NCBI GenBank assembly: GCA_039812375.1
Contig: JBDIAO010000106.1
Coordinates: 1 to 8,963, forward strand
Reading direction: 5' to 3'
DNA length: 8,963 nt
Origin: JAGOME01 sp039812375
GTDB taxonomy: Bacteria > Actinomycetota > Actinomycetes > Actinomycetales > Dermatophilaceae
The translations under genes were made by a program, and so were the position numbers. Positions within the stretch are counted from its first letter, which is position 1. Each line of letters opens with the position of its first letter. Below, piece by piece: positions 1 to 6,896 of this stretch. The notes below the pieces were generated by a model. It was not told the DNA's origin. It saw only the letters and a program-made list of their open reading frames with translations, and did not search any database.

Positions 1-882
1 GTCGGGGACGATGCCCTCGTGCTCACTGGCGAACATTGCGCCGGTGCGCCCGATGCCGGTCTGCACCTCGTCGGCGATGAAGACGATGCCGTGGGCGTTA
101 GCCAGGGCCTGGACACCGGGCAGGAACCCGGGGGGCGGGACGATGAAACCACCCTCGCCTTGGATGGGCTCGATGACGATGGCTGCCACATTGTGGGCGC
201 CGATCTGCTTGACCACGAGGTCCTGCAGGGCGGCGAGCGCCTCGGTGGCGCACTGCTCCGGGCTCTCCCCCCATCGGTAGGGGTAGGCCAGCGGCGCCCG
301 GTAGACCTCGGGCGCGAACGGGCCGAAGCCGTCCTTGTATGGCGCGTTCTTCGCGGTCATCGTCATGGTCAGCAAGGTTCGCCCGTGGTAGGCGTGACCG
401 AAGGTGATGACGGCCTGGCGACCGGTGGCACGCCGGGCGATCTTCACTGCGTTCTCGACAGCCTCCGCGCCGGTGGAGAAGAGCGCGGTCTTCTTCGCGT
501 GGGCACCTGGGGTGAGCTGGTTGAGCGTGTCGGCCACAGCGACGAAGCCGTCATACTCGGTGACCAGGAAGCAGGTGTGGGTGAACTTGTCCACCTGCTC
601 CTTGACCCGCTCGGCCACGAGCGGATTGCTCGCTCCGACCGAGGTGACGGCGATGCCGGAGGCGAGGTCGATGAGCTGGTTGCCGTCGACGTCGACGACG
701 ATGCCACCGCCCATCCGTTCGACGAACACCGGCAGCACTGTGCCCAGGCCGCGCGGCACGACGGTGTCACGGTAGGCCTGCCGGGCCAGCGACAGCGGGC
801 CGGGGATGGCAGTGCGGACGAGACGGTGCTGCTCTGGCACTGCGCCGTCGGTGATGGGGGCAAGGGTCGACTGCTCGGTCAT
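1..882 (-). CDS. gabT: 4-aminobutyrate aminotransferase, N-terminal 294 residues (C-terminus outside window)
   Basis: PLP-dependent class III aminotransferase. It moves the amino group of GABA (or a similar omega-amino acid) to 2-oxoglutarate, giving succinate semialdehyde and glutamate in the cytoplasm. The frame is open from ATG at 882-880 to base 1. AAGGAGG lies 4 nt upstream of the start. Visible family motifs are STGAEAVENAVK (136-147, PLP phosphate loop), FGHAYHGRT (161-169, the aromatic-His pair stacking on PLP), EPIQGEGG (238-245) and ADEVQTGIGRTG (270-281), where Asp271 should bind the PLP pyridine nitrogen. In E. coli GabT the Asp-Lys spacing is 29 (D239, K268), so the Schiff-base lysine should be near residue 300, just beyond the edge. 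The order of motifs and the FTHTCF and PYKDGFGPFAPEVYRAPL stretches strongly resemble actinobacterial GabT. It is divergent from the PucR gene at 986. A related omega-amino acid transaminase with another substrate cannot be excluded. Confidence 0.93.
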   Translation of the reverse strand, partial: MTEQSTLAPITDGAVPEQHRLVRTAIPGPLSLARQAYRDTVVPRGLGTVLPVFVERMGGGIVVDVDGNQLIDLASGIAVTSVGASNPLVAERVKEQVDKFTHTCFLVTEYDGFVAVADTLNQLTPGAHAKKTALFSTGAEAVENAVKIARRATGRQAVITFGHAYHGRTLLTMTMTAKNAPYKDGFGPFAPEVYRAPLAYPYRWGESPEQCATEALAALQDLVVKQIGAHNVAAIVIEPIQGEGGFIVPPPGFLPGVQALANAHGIVFIADEVQTGIGRTGAMFASEHEGIVPD

Positions 883-985
883 GGCGCCTCCTTGGTGCGC
901 GGGGGTGGCTACGGTGTCGATCGTAGAGACCGCGCCGAGAACGTCACTGGATAGACTGACCCAATCTCACGCACTTGAGGACGAA
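883..985. promoter_or_regulatory. Divergent gabT / pucR1 promoter region
   Basis: This 103-bp gap separates two divergent starts and must hold both promoters. For the plus-strand regulator, TAGACT at 952-957 fits a TANNNT -10 box and would put transcription start about 20 nt before the ATG at 986; no good -35 is visible. For gabT, TACGAT (complement of 920-925) is a possible -10. It sits inside an imperfect dyad: CGGTGTC (912-918), 7-bp spacer, GAGACCG (926-932), one mismatch between arms. That dyad is a reasonable candidate operator for the adjacent PucR protein, because PucR-type regulators often act on divergent neighbours. All of this is read by eye and is inference. Confidence 0.45.
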
Positions 986-2506
986 ATGTCTAAGTCACTG
1001 ATGCCACTGACGTTGGCCCGCCTCGTCTCCTTGGATCCCCGAGCCCTGGTCGCCCATGTTCCGCACGACCCTCCTGAAGTGCCCCTTGACGGGGTACACA
1101 TCAGCGAGCTGCCCGACCCGACCCCCTATTTGCACGGTGGCGAGTTGCTGCTGACCACCGGGCTCGAGCTGCCGGCCACCACTGCCGGCAGCCGGGCGTA
1201 TGTCGCACGACTCCTTGGTGCCCGGGTCGCCGCTCTGGCCCTCGGCCTCGGTCCGGTCCACGCCACCGTACCCACGGCGCTGTCCCGGGCCTGTGCTCAG
1301 CAGGGGCTTCCGCTGCTCGCCGTCCCCGCACAGGTGCCGTTCCAGGCCGTGACGAGGGCCTACTGGGGCGCCGTCGGTGAAGAGCACGAGAAGCCACTGC
1401 ACGAGACCATCGACCACCTGCGTCGGCTGGTCGCGGCCGCAGCCACCGACGATCCCGTCCCGGCGATCCTGGCCGTCCTCGCCAAGGCCGTGGAGGGCTG
1501 GACCACGCTGACCGACGCGGCGGGAACCCCGGTGGTGACCTGGCCTCCAGAGCATGCTGCAGAGGCCGGCGCCCTGACTGCCGATGTGCTCCGGCTCCGC
1601 CCGGCAGGAGTCCGCTCCTCGGCCACCTTCCCGGTGGGGGACCACGTCGCCTCACTCCACCCGGTCGTCGGCGACGGAGAGACCCTCGGCTACCTGGGCA
1701 CCGTGTCCCGGACGCCGATCTCCCCGCACGACCGTGGCCTGCTGCTGTCTACCCTGGCCCTGCTCGGCTCGGACGCCGCTCACCGCCGACGGCTGCGCCA
1801 GTCCGATCGCTCCCTGGCTCGGGCGGTCGCGCTACTGATCGAGAGCGGCCGGGTCGGCGCTGCTGAGGGCCTTGCCCACGCCGTCGGCCTACCCCCGCCC
1901 CCACCACGGGTGCGGCTGGTCGTGGCCCGGGGCGCCTCCGCAGCTGCCGCCTGGGCCAGCCTCGCCGAGCTGCTCGACGACTCCGGGGCTCCCTGGTGGG
2001 GTTCGGTTCGCTCCGGGGTTGCCCGTGCTCTGGTCCATCCCGTCGGCGACCTTCTCGACGACCAGGGCCGGTATGCCGCCAGCGCACCTGACGATGCCGA
2101 CTGCGTCCTCGGCATCGGTCCTGTGGCCGACCTCGCCAGAGTCGGTCCCGCCCTGGCCGTCCTCGACGGATGGGTCCGAACCCTGCCCACGGGTGGGGTG
2201 TACCTCTGGCGTCCTGGTGTCGTCCCGTTCGCCTCCGACGCCTGGGCGCAGGAGGTGCTTCGGCCGCTGCGCAAGGAGGATCCCGAGGTCCAGTCCGTGC
2301 TCACCGCGTTCCTCGCCCATCGGGGCCGGTGGGAGGCGGTCGCCACCCAGACCGGCCTGCACCGCAACTCGGTGCGCGCCCGGATCGCCCGGGCTGAGCA
2401 GGCTCTGGGCGCCGACCTCACCGACCCCGATGTCAGTGCGCGTCTCTGGTTGGCCCTGCGCGCGACCGGAGCCGATAGCATCGCCGCTGGCAGAGCGAGG
2501 AGGTAG
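986..2506 (+). CDS. PucR-family transcriptional regulator (first of tandem pair)
   Basis: 506-residue DNA-binding regulator. Residues about 8-128 match the PucR N-terminal ligand-sensing domain, with the hallmark SELPDPTPYLHGGELLLTTG (40-59) and a VPAQVPFQ stretch (113-120). Residues about 436-493 are the C-terminal PucR helix-turn-helix: AFLAHRGRWEAVATQTGLHR then NSVRARI, ending in the conserved ARLWLALRA. The middle is weakly conserved and contains a run of prolines (303-307). I chose ATG 986 because TTGAGG lies 5 nt upstream and the PucR domain begins at once. The frame is open further upstream to 806, but that extension would run into gabT and has no domain match. It is divergent from gabT and 6 bp from a second PucR gene. 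In Corynebacterium glutamicum a PucR-type protein, GabR, activates the gab genes in response to GABA, so a similar role is likely here. Which of the two paralogues does it is open. Confidence 0.92.
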   Translation: MSKSLMPLTLARLVSLDPRALVAHVPHDPPEVPLDGVHISELPDPTPYLHGGELLLTTGLELPATTAGSRAYVARLLGARVAALALGLGPVHATVPTALSRACAQQGLPLLAVPAQVPFQAVTRAYWGAVGEEHEKPLHETIDHLRRLVAAAATDDPVPAILAVLAKAVEGWTTLTDAAGTPVVTWPPEHAAEAGALTADVLRLRPAGVRSSATFPVGDHVASLHPVVGDGETLGYLGTVSRTPISPHDRGLLLSTLALLGSDAAHRRRLRQSDRSLARAVALLIESGRVGAAEGLAHAVGLPPPPPRVRLVVARGASAAAAWASLAELLDDSGAPWWGSVRSGVARALVHPVGDLLDDQGRYAASAPDDADCVLGIGPVADLARVGPALAVLDGWVRTLPTGGVYLWRPGVVPFASDAWAQEVLRPLRKEDPEVQSVLTAFLAHRGRWEAVATQTGLHRNSVRARIARAEQALGADLTDPDVSARLWLALRATGADSIAAGRARR

Positions 2507-2512
2507 ACCGAC

Positions 2513-4093
2513 GTGCCGTGCACGATCTCCCAGCTCCTCGCCAATCCCAGCCTGGGGCTCACCCTGCTCACCAGCGGGCCGAGCACCGCCGTCGAGGTGA
2601 CCTGGGCGCACACCAGTGAACTCCCCGACCCGACACCCTGGCTCGAGGGCGGCGAGCTGTTGATGACCCTCGGGGTGCTCCTCCCCCCGGACCCGGCCGC
2701 ACAGGACGCCTATGTCGCCCGGCTCGCCAGGGCAGGTGTCGCCGCGCTGGCGGTCGACGTCGGCATCATCCACGATGAGGTTCCGTCCACGGTGGCGCTC
2801 TCCGGAGAGCGACATGGGCTGCCCGTGCTGCGGATCCCCGCGAGCACCCCCTTCTTGGCCATCTCCAAGGCGGTGATCTCGGCGCTCACCGCAGACTCGG
2901 TCCACGCCGTCGCCGAGGTCTCTCGTCGCCAGGAGCGGATCGCTGCAGCCGCGGTGAGTTCCGGGGCCGCCGGCGTCGTGCGCACCCTTTCCCCGCTGCT
3001 CGGGTGTGACGTCGCCGTGGTGACCGTTCGGGGTGCGATCGTGGAGGCGGCCGGTCCGGGCAGCAGCCGGCTGCGGGACCAGGTGATCGAGCGGATCGGC
3101 GGACGCTCCCGCGGTGCCCGGCCGGCACTGACTTTCACCCATGTCGATGACGACGGCGTCATCACCAGCCAGGCACTCCCGGCCGAGCTGGGAGCACCCC
3201 TGGTCCTGGCGACCAGATCGACGAAACCCTTCACCACGCACGAGCGTCTCGTCGTCAGCCATGCCGCCCACCTGCTTGCCCTGACCCTGCGGACCCCAGA
3301 CCGGATTCGGGAAGTCGAGTCCCGGCTGCGCCGGGCGGTCGGGCGCACCCTGGTCACCGGCGCAACACCACCGGATCCGCAGGTCCTCCAGCTGCTGGGC
3401 TTCCGGCCGCGCAGCCCGGTCGCCGTCACGGTCGTCCAGGCAGGGGTCCGTCGGGCCGACGCGGCCACCATGGCGGAGCGCTTCCTTCTCGCCCGGGGGA
3501 CGGCATACCTGTTGTGCACCCTCGGGCGAGGCGTCGCCCTCGTCCTGCCAGCGCCCGGCGCCGCCGAGCTCGTCCTGCAGCTGCGCCGCGCGCTCGGCGC
3601 CCTCCTGGACAGCTCCGTCGTCGCAGGCCTATCCGACCCGGTCGCGCCCGACCAACTCGCCGAAGGCGTCGCCCAGGCCGGGGCCGCCGCGCGGGCCGCA
3701 GCCCGCGAGCATGCCGAGGTGGTCAGCTACGGCGAGCTCGGCCCGCTGGAGATCTTCCTGCGAACCCAGCCCCGCGACGTCCTCGAGGCGATGGCGTTCT
3801 CGGTGCTGCGCCCTTTGCTGGACTGGGACGCCGAGCAGGGCTCAGCACTGATCGACACCGTCTCGGCGTTCCTTGAGCACAACGGCCGGGCCGAAGGGAC
3901 CGCGAAGGCGCTCGGGATCCACCGGCACACCCTGCGCCAACGCCTCGACCGGATCGCGGTCCTGCTCGGCCGCAGCCTCGAGAATCCTGAGCTACGGGCC
4001 GACCTGTGGGTCGCGCTGAGGGCGCGATCCCACGTCACGGCCGGAGTGGCTCACAACGCTGGGGTTGCTCACAAGGCAGAGGCGCCGAAGTAG
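2513..4093 (+). CDS. PucR-family transcriptional regulator (second of tandem pair)
   Basis: 526-residue paralogue of the preceding gene. It has the same architecture: PucR N-terminal domain at about 6-128 with SELPDPTPWLEGGELLMTLG (35-54), a middle region at about 265-405 that looks like the CdaR/PucR GGDEF-like segment (RRAVGRTLVTG, then the FLLARGTAYLLC and GVALVLPAP strands), and a C-terminal helix-turn-helix at about 446-503 (AFLEHNGRAEGTAKALGIHR, HTLRQRLDRI, LWVALRAR). The start is GTG at 2513. GAGGAGGT (2497-2504) lies 8 nt upstream and spans the stop of the first regulator, so the two are probably co-transcribed and translationally coupled. A second GTG five bases on (2518) is in another frame. 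After the conserved end the protein has a short repetitive tail, GVAHN-AGVAHK, whose codons overlap the 3' end of the convergent ATP-grasp gene by 25 bp. Confidence 0.92.
   Translation: MPCTISQLLANPSLGLTLLTSGPSTAVEVTWAHTSELPDPTPWLEGGELLMTLGVLLPPDPAAQDAYVARLARAGVAALAVDVGIIHDEVPSTVALSGERHGLPVLRIPASTPFLAISKAVISALTADSVHAVAEVSRRQERIAAAAVSSGAAGVVRTLSPLLGCDVAVVTVRGAIVEAAGPGSSRLRDQVIERIGGRSRGARPALTFTHVDDDGVITSQALPAELGAPLVLATRSTKPFTTHERLVVSHAAHLLALTLRTPDRIREVESRLRRAVGRTLVTGATPPDPQVLQLLGFRPRSPVAVTVVQAGVRRADAATMAERFLLARGTAYLLCTLGRGVALVLPAPGAAELVLQLRRALGALLDSSVVAGLSDPVAPDQLAEGVAQAGAAARAAAREHAEVVSYGELGPLEIFLRTQPRDVLEAMAFSVLRPLLDWDAEQGSALIDTVSAFLEHNGRAEGTAKALGIHRHTLRQRLDRIAVLLGRSLENPELRADLWVALRARSHVTAGVAHNAGVAHKAEAPK
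4043..4074. repeat. Short 18-bp-period direct repeat at the convergent gene ends
   Basis: GGAGTGGCTCACAA (4043-4056) recurs as GGGGTTGCTCACAA (4061-4074), 12 of 14 bases identical. On the plus strand it encodes the GVAHN / GVAHK tail of the second PucR regulator. On the minus strand each copy contains an in-frame TGA for the ATP-grasp gene: 4071-4069 is the actual stop, and 4053-4051 would be a back-up stop 18 bp on. It probably arose as a small tandem duplication; no function is implied. Confidence 0.7.
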
Positions 4094-5535
4094 GACATCG
4101 GCGGCGTGAAGCCGGCGGGCTTGTTCGGGTCGACAGTTCGGTACATCCCGCGCAGCCCGGTGATGATTTCCCGGCAGCGCTGGGTCAGGTCCTTGGGCGA
4201 ATCCGTCTGCAGGCGCGCCTTGGTCATGACGATGCCGATGTCCGCACCCTTGAACAGGTAGTCCCCAGGACCGTAGATGCGCATGTAGAACAGCTCGTTC
4301 TCGTCCTGCAGTCCGTGCCAGTCCAGGGACTGGCGCTTGTACTGCAACCGGCCGCCGGGCTGGACGGCATACGTTCCGGTCAGCGGTGGCTGGACGATGA
4401 GCGAGACCTCATCCTCGGGCTGCTTCATGATGAGCTGACTCCACACGTCGATCGCCGCGAGCTCGCCCCAGCGCTCGTTGATCTCGTCGGTGTCGATCGT
4501 GTAGTCCACATCCATGTACTCCAGGAGGTGGAAGAGGAACAGCGGCAGGTCGGCATACGCACCGGCGGTGACATTGGTGACCGGGGAGGCACCGGAGATC
4601 CGCGGGTTGAGCTCGCCGAGGTAGACGTCGTTGGTGTCGAGGTCGATGAGGACATCGACCTCGAAGAAGCCGGTGTAGCCCTCCTGGGCGAGCCGGTCGC
4701 CGAGCCGGCGGACCAGTGACGTCGCGGCTTTGCGCTGCTCGGGGGTCATCGCATCGGGGAACATGTCGTTGCCACACCAGCCGCCCCGATAGGGAGTCAG
4801 TTCGTCGTAGCCGGTGAGGTCGGTCATGAAGGGTCCGACGATCGTGCCGTGGCGGGTGATGACCCCTTCGACAGCGAAGGCGTTGTTGTTGATCCGCTTC
4901 ATGATCTTCGCTTCGTGACCGGCGATCTCGTCCGCGTGCTCGTCCCAGTCACCCTCGCTGGCGACGAAGAAGGTCGTCTTGCCACTGTCGCCGTAGGGCA
5001 GCTGGATCACGAGATCCTCACCGAGCCCGGCGTTGTTGGTCTTCTCGGTCAGCTCCTTCCACGAGCTGACGGTGGTGAGGATGTTCGGCGCACTGGGGGC
5101 GCCCGCCTCGTTGCCCAGCCGGGTCGTCTCGAGCTTGGAGTCCAGCCGGGTGCGCAGCGCGTGGCTGGGCAGGCACAGCCGGTATCCGAGGTCGCGGCAG
5201 ATCCGCTCAGTCTCCTCGTTGAAGAAGACCATCATCACCCGGGGGGTTCCACCCTTGGCCGCGATCCGTGCCCGGATCTCCTCGTTGCGCAGCAGGTGGT
5301 TGATGACGTCCTCGGCGCTGGTGAAGGCTTCGGGGGTGCGCACCGAGGGGCTGATCACCCGCGGGTGGGCGCCGTCCCACGGGTCGTAGTAGGCGACATA
5401 GAACATCTGTCGCACCCACCGGTCCAGCCCCAGGAGGTTGAAGGGCGTCGGACCGAAGAAGTAGACCGGCTCCTCGTTGGTGCGGAAGAAGGTGCGGATC
5501 TCCGAGATGTTGCGCAGTCCTTGGCTGGGATGCAT
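4069..5535 (-). CDS. ATP-grasp enzyme, biotin-carboxylase-like, substrate unknown
   Basis: 488-residue cytoplasmic enzyme of the ATP-grasp superfamily, which uses ATP to form acyl-phosphates and join them to an amine or other nucleophile. Order of parts: a Rossmann-like N-terminal segment (about 23-125), DSK (132-134) opening the ATP-grasp fold, the Gly-rich ATP-closing loop GDSGKTT (182-188), VEGV (222-225), the metal ligand Glu292 in FFEVD, and GELNPRISGASPVTN (307-321) with Glu308, Asn310 and Arg312. Residues about 350-470 resemble the biotin carboxylase C-terminal region. The NxRIxxxxPVT pattern recalls biotin carboxylase, but the Gln and catalytic Glu of its QVEHPVT are Ser314 and Ala316 here. 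No biotin carrier gene is nearby, so true carboxylase activity is doubtful; a ligase or peptide-bond-forming enzyme is more likely. GAGAGG lies 8 nt before ATG 5535. It is the last gene of the minus-strand set, 104 bp after the hydrolase, and converges on pucR2. Confidence 0.85.
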   Translation of the reverse strand: MHPSQGLRNISEIRTFFRTNEEPVYFFGPTPFNLLGLDRWVRQMFYVAYYDPWDGAHPRVISPSVRTPEAFTSAEDVINHLLRNEEIRARIAAKGGTPRVMMVFFNEETERICRDLGYRLCLPSHALRTRLDSKLETTRLGNEAGAPSAPNILTTVSSWKELTEKTNNAGLGEDLVIQLPYGDSGKTTFFVASEGDWDEHADEIAGHEAKIMKRINNNAFAVEGVITRHGTIVGPFMTDLTGYDELTPYRGGWCGNDMFPDAMTPEQRKAATSLVRRLGDRLAQEGYTGFFEVDVLIDLDTNDVYLGELNPRISGASPVTNVTAGAYADLPLFLFHLLEYMDVDYTIDTDEINERWGELAAIDVWSQLIMKQPEDEVSLIVQPPLTGTYAVQPGGRLQYKRQSLDWHGLQDENELFYMRIYGPGDYLFKGADIGIVMTKARLQTDSPKDLTQRCREIITGLRGMYRTVDPNKPAGFTPPMSYFGASAL

Positions 5536-5639
5536 GGCTGTGGCCTCTCGTCAGGGTGTCGCTGGGGTCGGGTTCGGGGTGGTTCTCTGCTGCTGCGGTG
5601 GAGCGGTCGGGAGTGGGGTGGACGGTCGGGGGGTGAGGC
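5536..5639 (-). other. C-rich, G- and U-poor leader before the ATP-grasp gene
   Basis: This is the gap between the hydrolase stop and the ATP-grasp start. Read in the direction of transcription it holds 55 C, 24 A, 20 G and 5 U in 104 nt, very different from the balanced coding sequence around it. Such unstructured, C-rich, G-poor RNA is typical of Rho-binding (rut) sites and could set how much of the permease-hydrolase transcript continues into the ATP-grasp gene. I see no clear -10/-35 promoter and no hairpin with a U-tract. A short dyad, GTGAG-G-CTCAC (5633-5643), spans the hydrolase stop but its one-base spacer is too tight for a hairpin. Confidence 0.4.
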
Positions 5640-6896
5640 TCACTCGCGGTGATGTCGCTGGATGGGAGGCTCGGAGGTGGGGGCCAGGGCACGGGCGATG
5701 GCCTCGAACGCCCCGAGGGTGTCGTAGAACGCCACCGGATCCTGGGCGGTCGGCCACGTCGAGAACTTCACGCCGGTGACCCCGGCCCGCTGGTTGACAT
5801 AGACCATCTGTCCGTGGATCCCCAGGCCGAGCATGACGCTTCGCTGCCGGAAGGGAACCCACACCTGATTGCGGTAGTGGCCACCCGGCATACCGGTTGG
5901 GGAGTTCGTCGCGGCGAACGCGTCCTTGGAGTCCTCGGCCGCGAGCAAGGTGTCGGTGACGAACCACTCCGGAGCTACTTGAGCACCACCCTCGGACCGC
6001 CCGTTGCGCCGCAGCATCTCGGCGAACCGAGCGAGGTCGCGAAGGGTGGCGCTCATCCCGCCGTCGGCGACCGCGCTGCCTGCGGAGTCGATCGTGATGT
6101 GGGCATCGTCCCGAGCCCCGAGCGGTTGCCAGACGAGCTCGGAGAGGAGCTCAGCGAGCGATCGGCCCGTCGCGGCCTCGCACAGCCACCCCAGGACGTT
6201 GGTGTCGCTGGAGCGATAGCGAAACCGCTTGCCGTGGTCGTCGTCGCTCTCCAGCCCGGCCAGGAACTCGTGCATCGTCGAGGCCACGTCCTCGCGCGCA
6301 GAACGCCAGCCGACCGCGTGCTCCATGAGATACACATCCGCGTCGGGGTCGTGGTAAGTCTCGGAGAACTTCACCCCCGTGCGCATGTCGAGGACGTCGC
6401 GGACTGTGGCGCCGGCAAAGCCGGAGTCGGCAAGCTCGGGGACCACGGACTCGACGAGGGCACGGGGCCGGAGGACACCGCGGTCGGCGAGGATCGTGGC
6501 GAGCACCCCGACCACGCTCTTGGTCACCGACATGAGCAGATGCTTGTCCCCGGGCTCCATGAACCCCAGGTACTCCTCGGCAAGGACCACACCATCCTTG
6601 AGGAGGATGAACCCGTCGGTCCAGGTATCTGCGAGCACCTCCCTGGCCGCGGTGTACTCCTCGACCCTGCCCAAGCCGTCATGCCGAGGCACGAGGGTGT
6701 CCAGGATCGCCCGGTCGCCGCGGGTGGTGAGCCTGCGCCCCCACCCGCGGGCGGACCGGATCGGGGTCGTCGCGAGGACCTGGTCGAGGTGGAGGAAGGA
6801 CCACCGGTTCAGCGGCGCCTCGCTCCAGGTATCGATCGTGACCTCTCCTGCCAACTGGGCAGCGTCCAGCGCGTCGATCCCCTCGGTCGCTGTCAC
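5640..6896 (-). CDS. Serine hydrolase, class C beta-lactamase / NylB-like fold
   Basis: 418-residue hydrolase of the penicillin-recognising serine hydrolase family (MEROPS S12). The nucleophile motif is SVTK (Ser123, Lys126), the second is YRS (Tyr227-Ser229), and HGQ (361-363) probably stands in for the KTG triad. No signal peptide is visible (MTATEGIDAL start), so it should act in the cytoplasm, unlike resistance beta-lactamases or DD-peptidases. Ser-to-Tyr spacing is 104 residues, near the 103 of 6-aminohexanoate-dimer hydrolase NylB (S112, K115, Y215), and Tyr181 lies at the same offset (58) as NylB Tyr170. This favours hydrolysis of a small linear amide or ester. The start is GTG 6896, with GAGGAGGT 9 nt upstream inside the permease 3' end. 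The two genes overlap as GTGA, implying translational coupling. An esterase role is possible; the substrate is unknown. Confidence 0.88.
   Translation of the reverse strand: MTATEGIDALDAAQLAGEVTIDTWSEAPLNRWSFLHLDQVLATTPIRSARGWGRRLTTRGDRAILDTLVPRHDGLGRVEEYTAAREVLADTWTDGFILLKDGVVLAEEYLGFMEPGDKHLLMSVTKSVVGVLATILADRGVLRPRALVESVVPELADSGFAGATVRDVLDMRTGVKFSETYHDPDADVYLMEHAVGWRSAREDVASTMHEFLAGLESDDDHGKRFRYRSSDTNVLGWLCEAATGRSLAELLSELVWQPLGARDDAHITIDSAGSAVADGGMSATLRDLARFAEMLRRNGRSEGGAQVAPEWFVTDTLLAAEDSKDAFAATNSPTGMPGGHYRNQVWVPFRQRSVMLGLGIHGQMVYVNQRAGVTGVKFSTWPTAQDPVAFYDTLGAFEAIARALAPTSEPPIQRHHRE

Noticed and set aside
19..954. 311-codon plus-strand open frame over gabT
   Set aside because: The minus strand here encodes an unmistakable GabT with all expected PLP motifs and a good ribosome binding site.
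1889..3271. 460-codon minus-strand open frame across both PucR genes
   Set aside because: It spans two well-supported genes on the other strand, has no recognisable motif, and shows the Gly/Arg/Asp-rich composition of an antisense frame.
4109..4122. Hairpin AAGCC-GGCG-GGCTT just after the second PucR gene as a terminator
   Set aside because: The stem has only five pairs, no U-tract follows, and it lies inside the ATP-grasp coding sequence.
4069..5535. Genuine biotin carboxylase subunit
   Set aside because: The catalytic Glu and Gln of the QVEHPVT motif are replaced, and no biotin carrier or carboxyltransferase gene is in the window.
5640..6896. Beta-lactam resistance gene
   Set aside because: There is no signal peptide, the KTG triad is replaced by HGQ, and the gene is coupled to an amino-acid permease in a catabolic locus.
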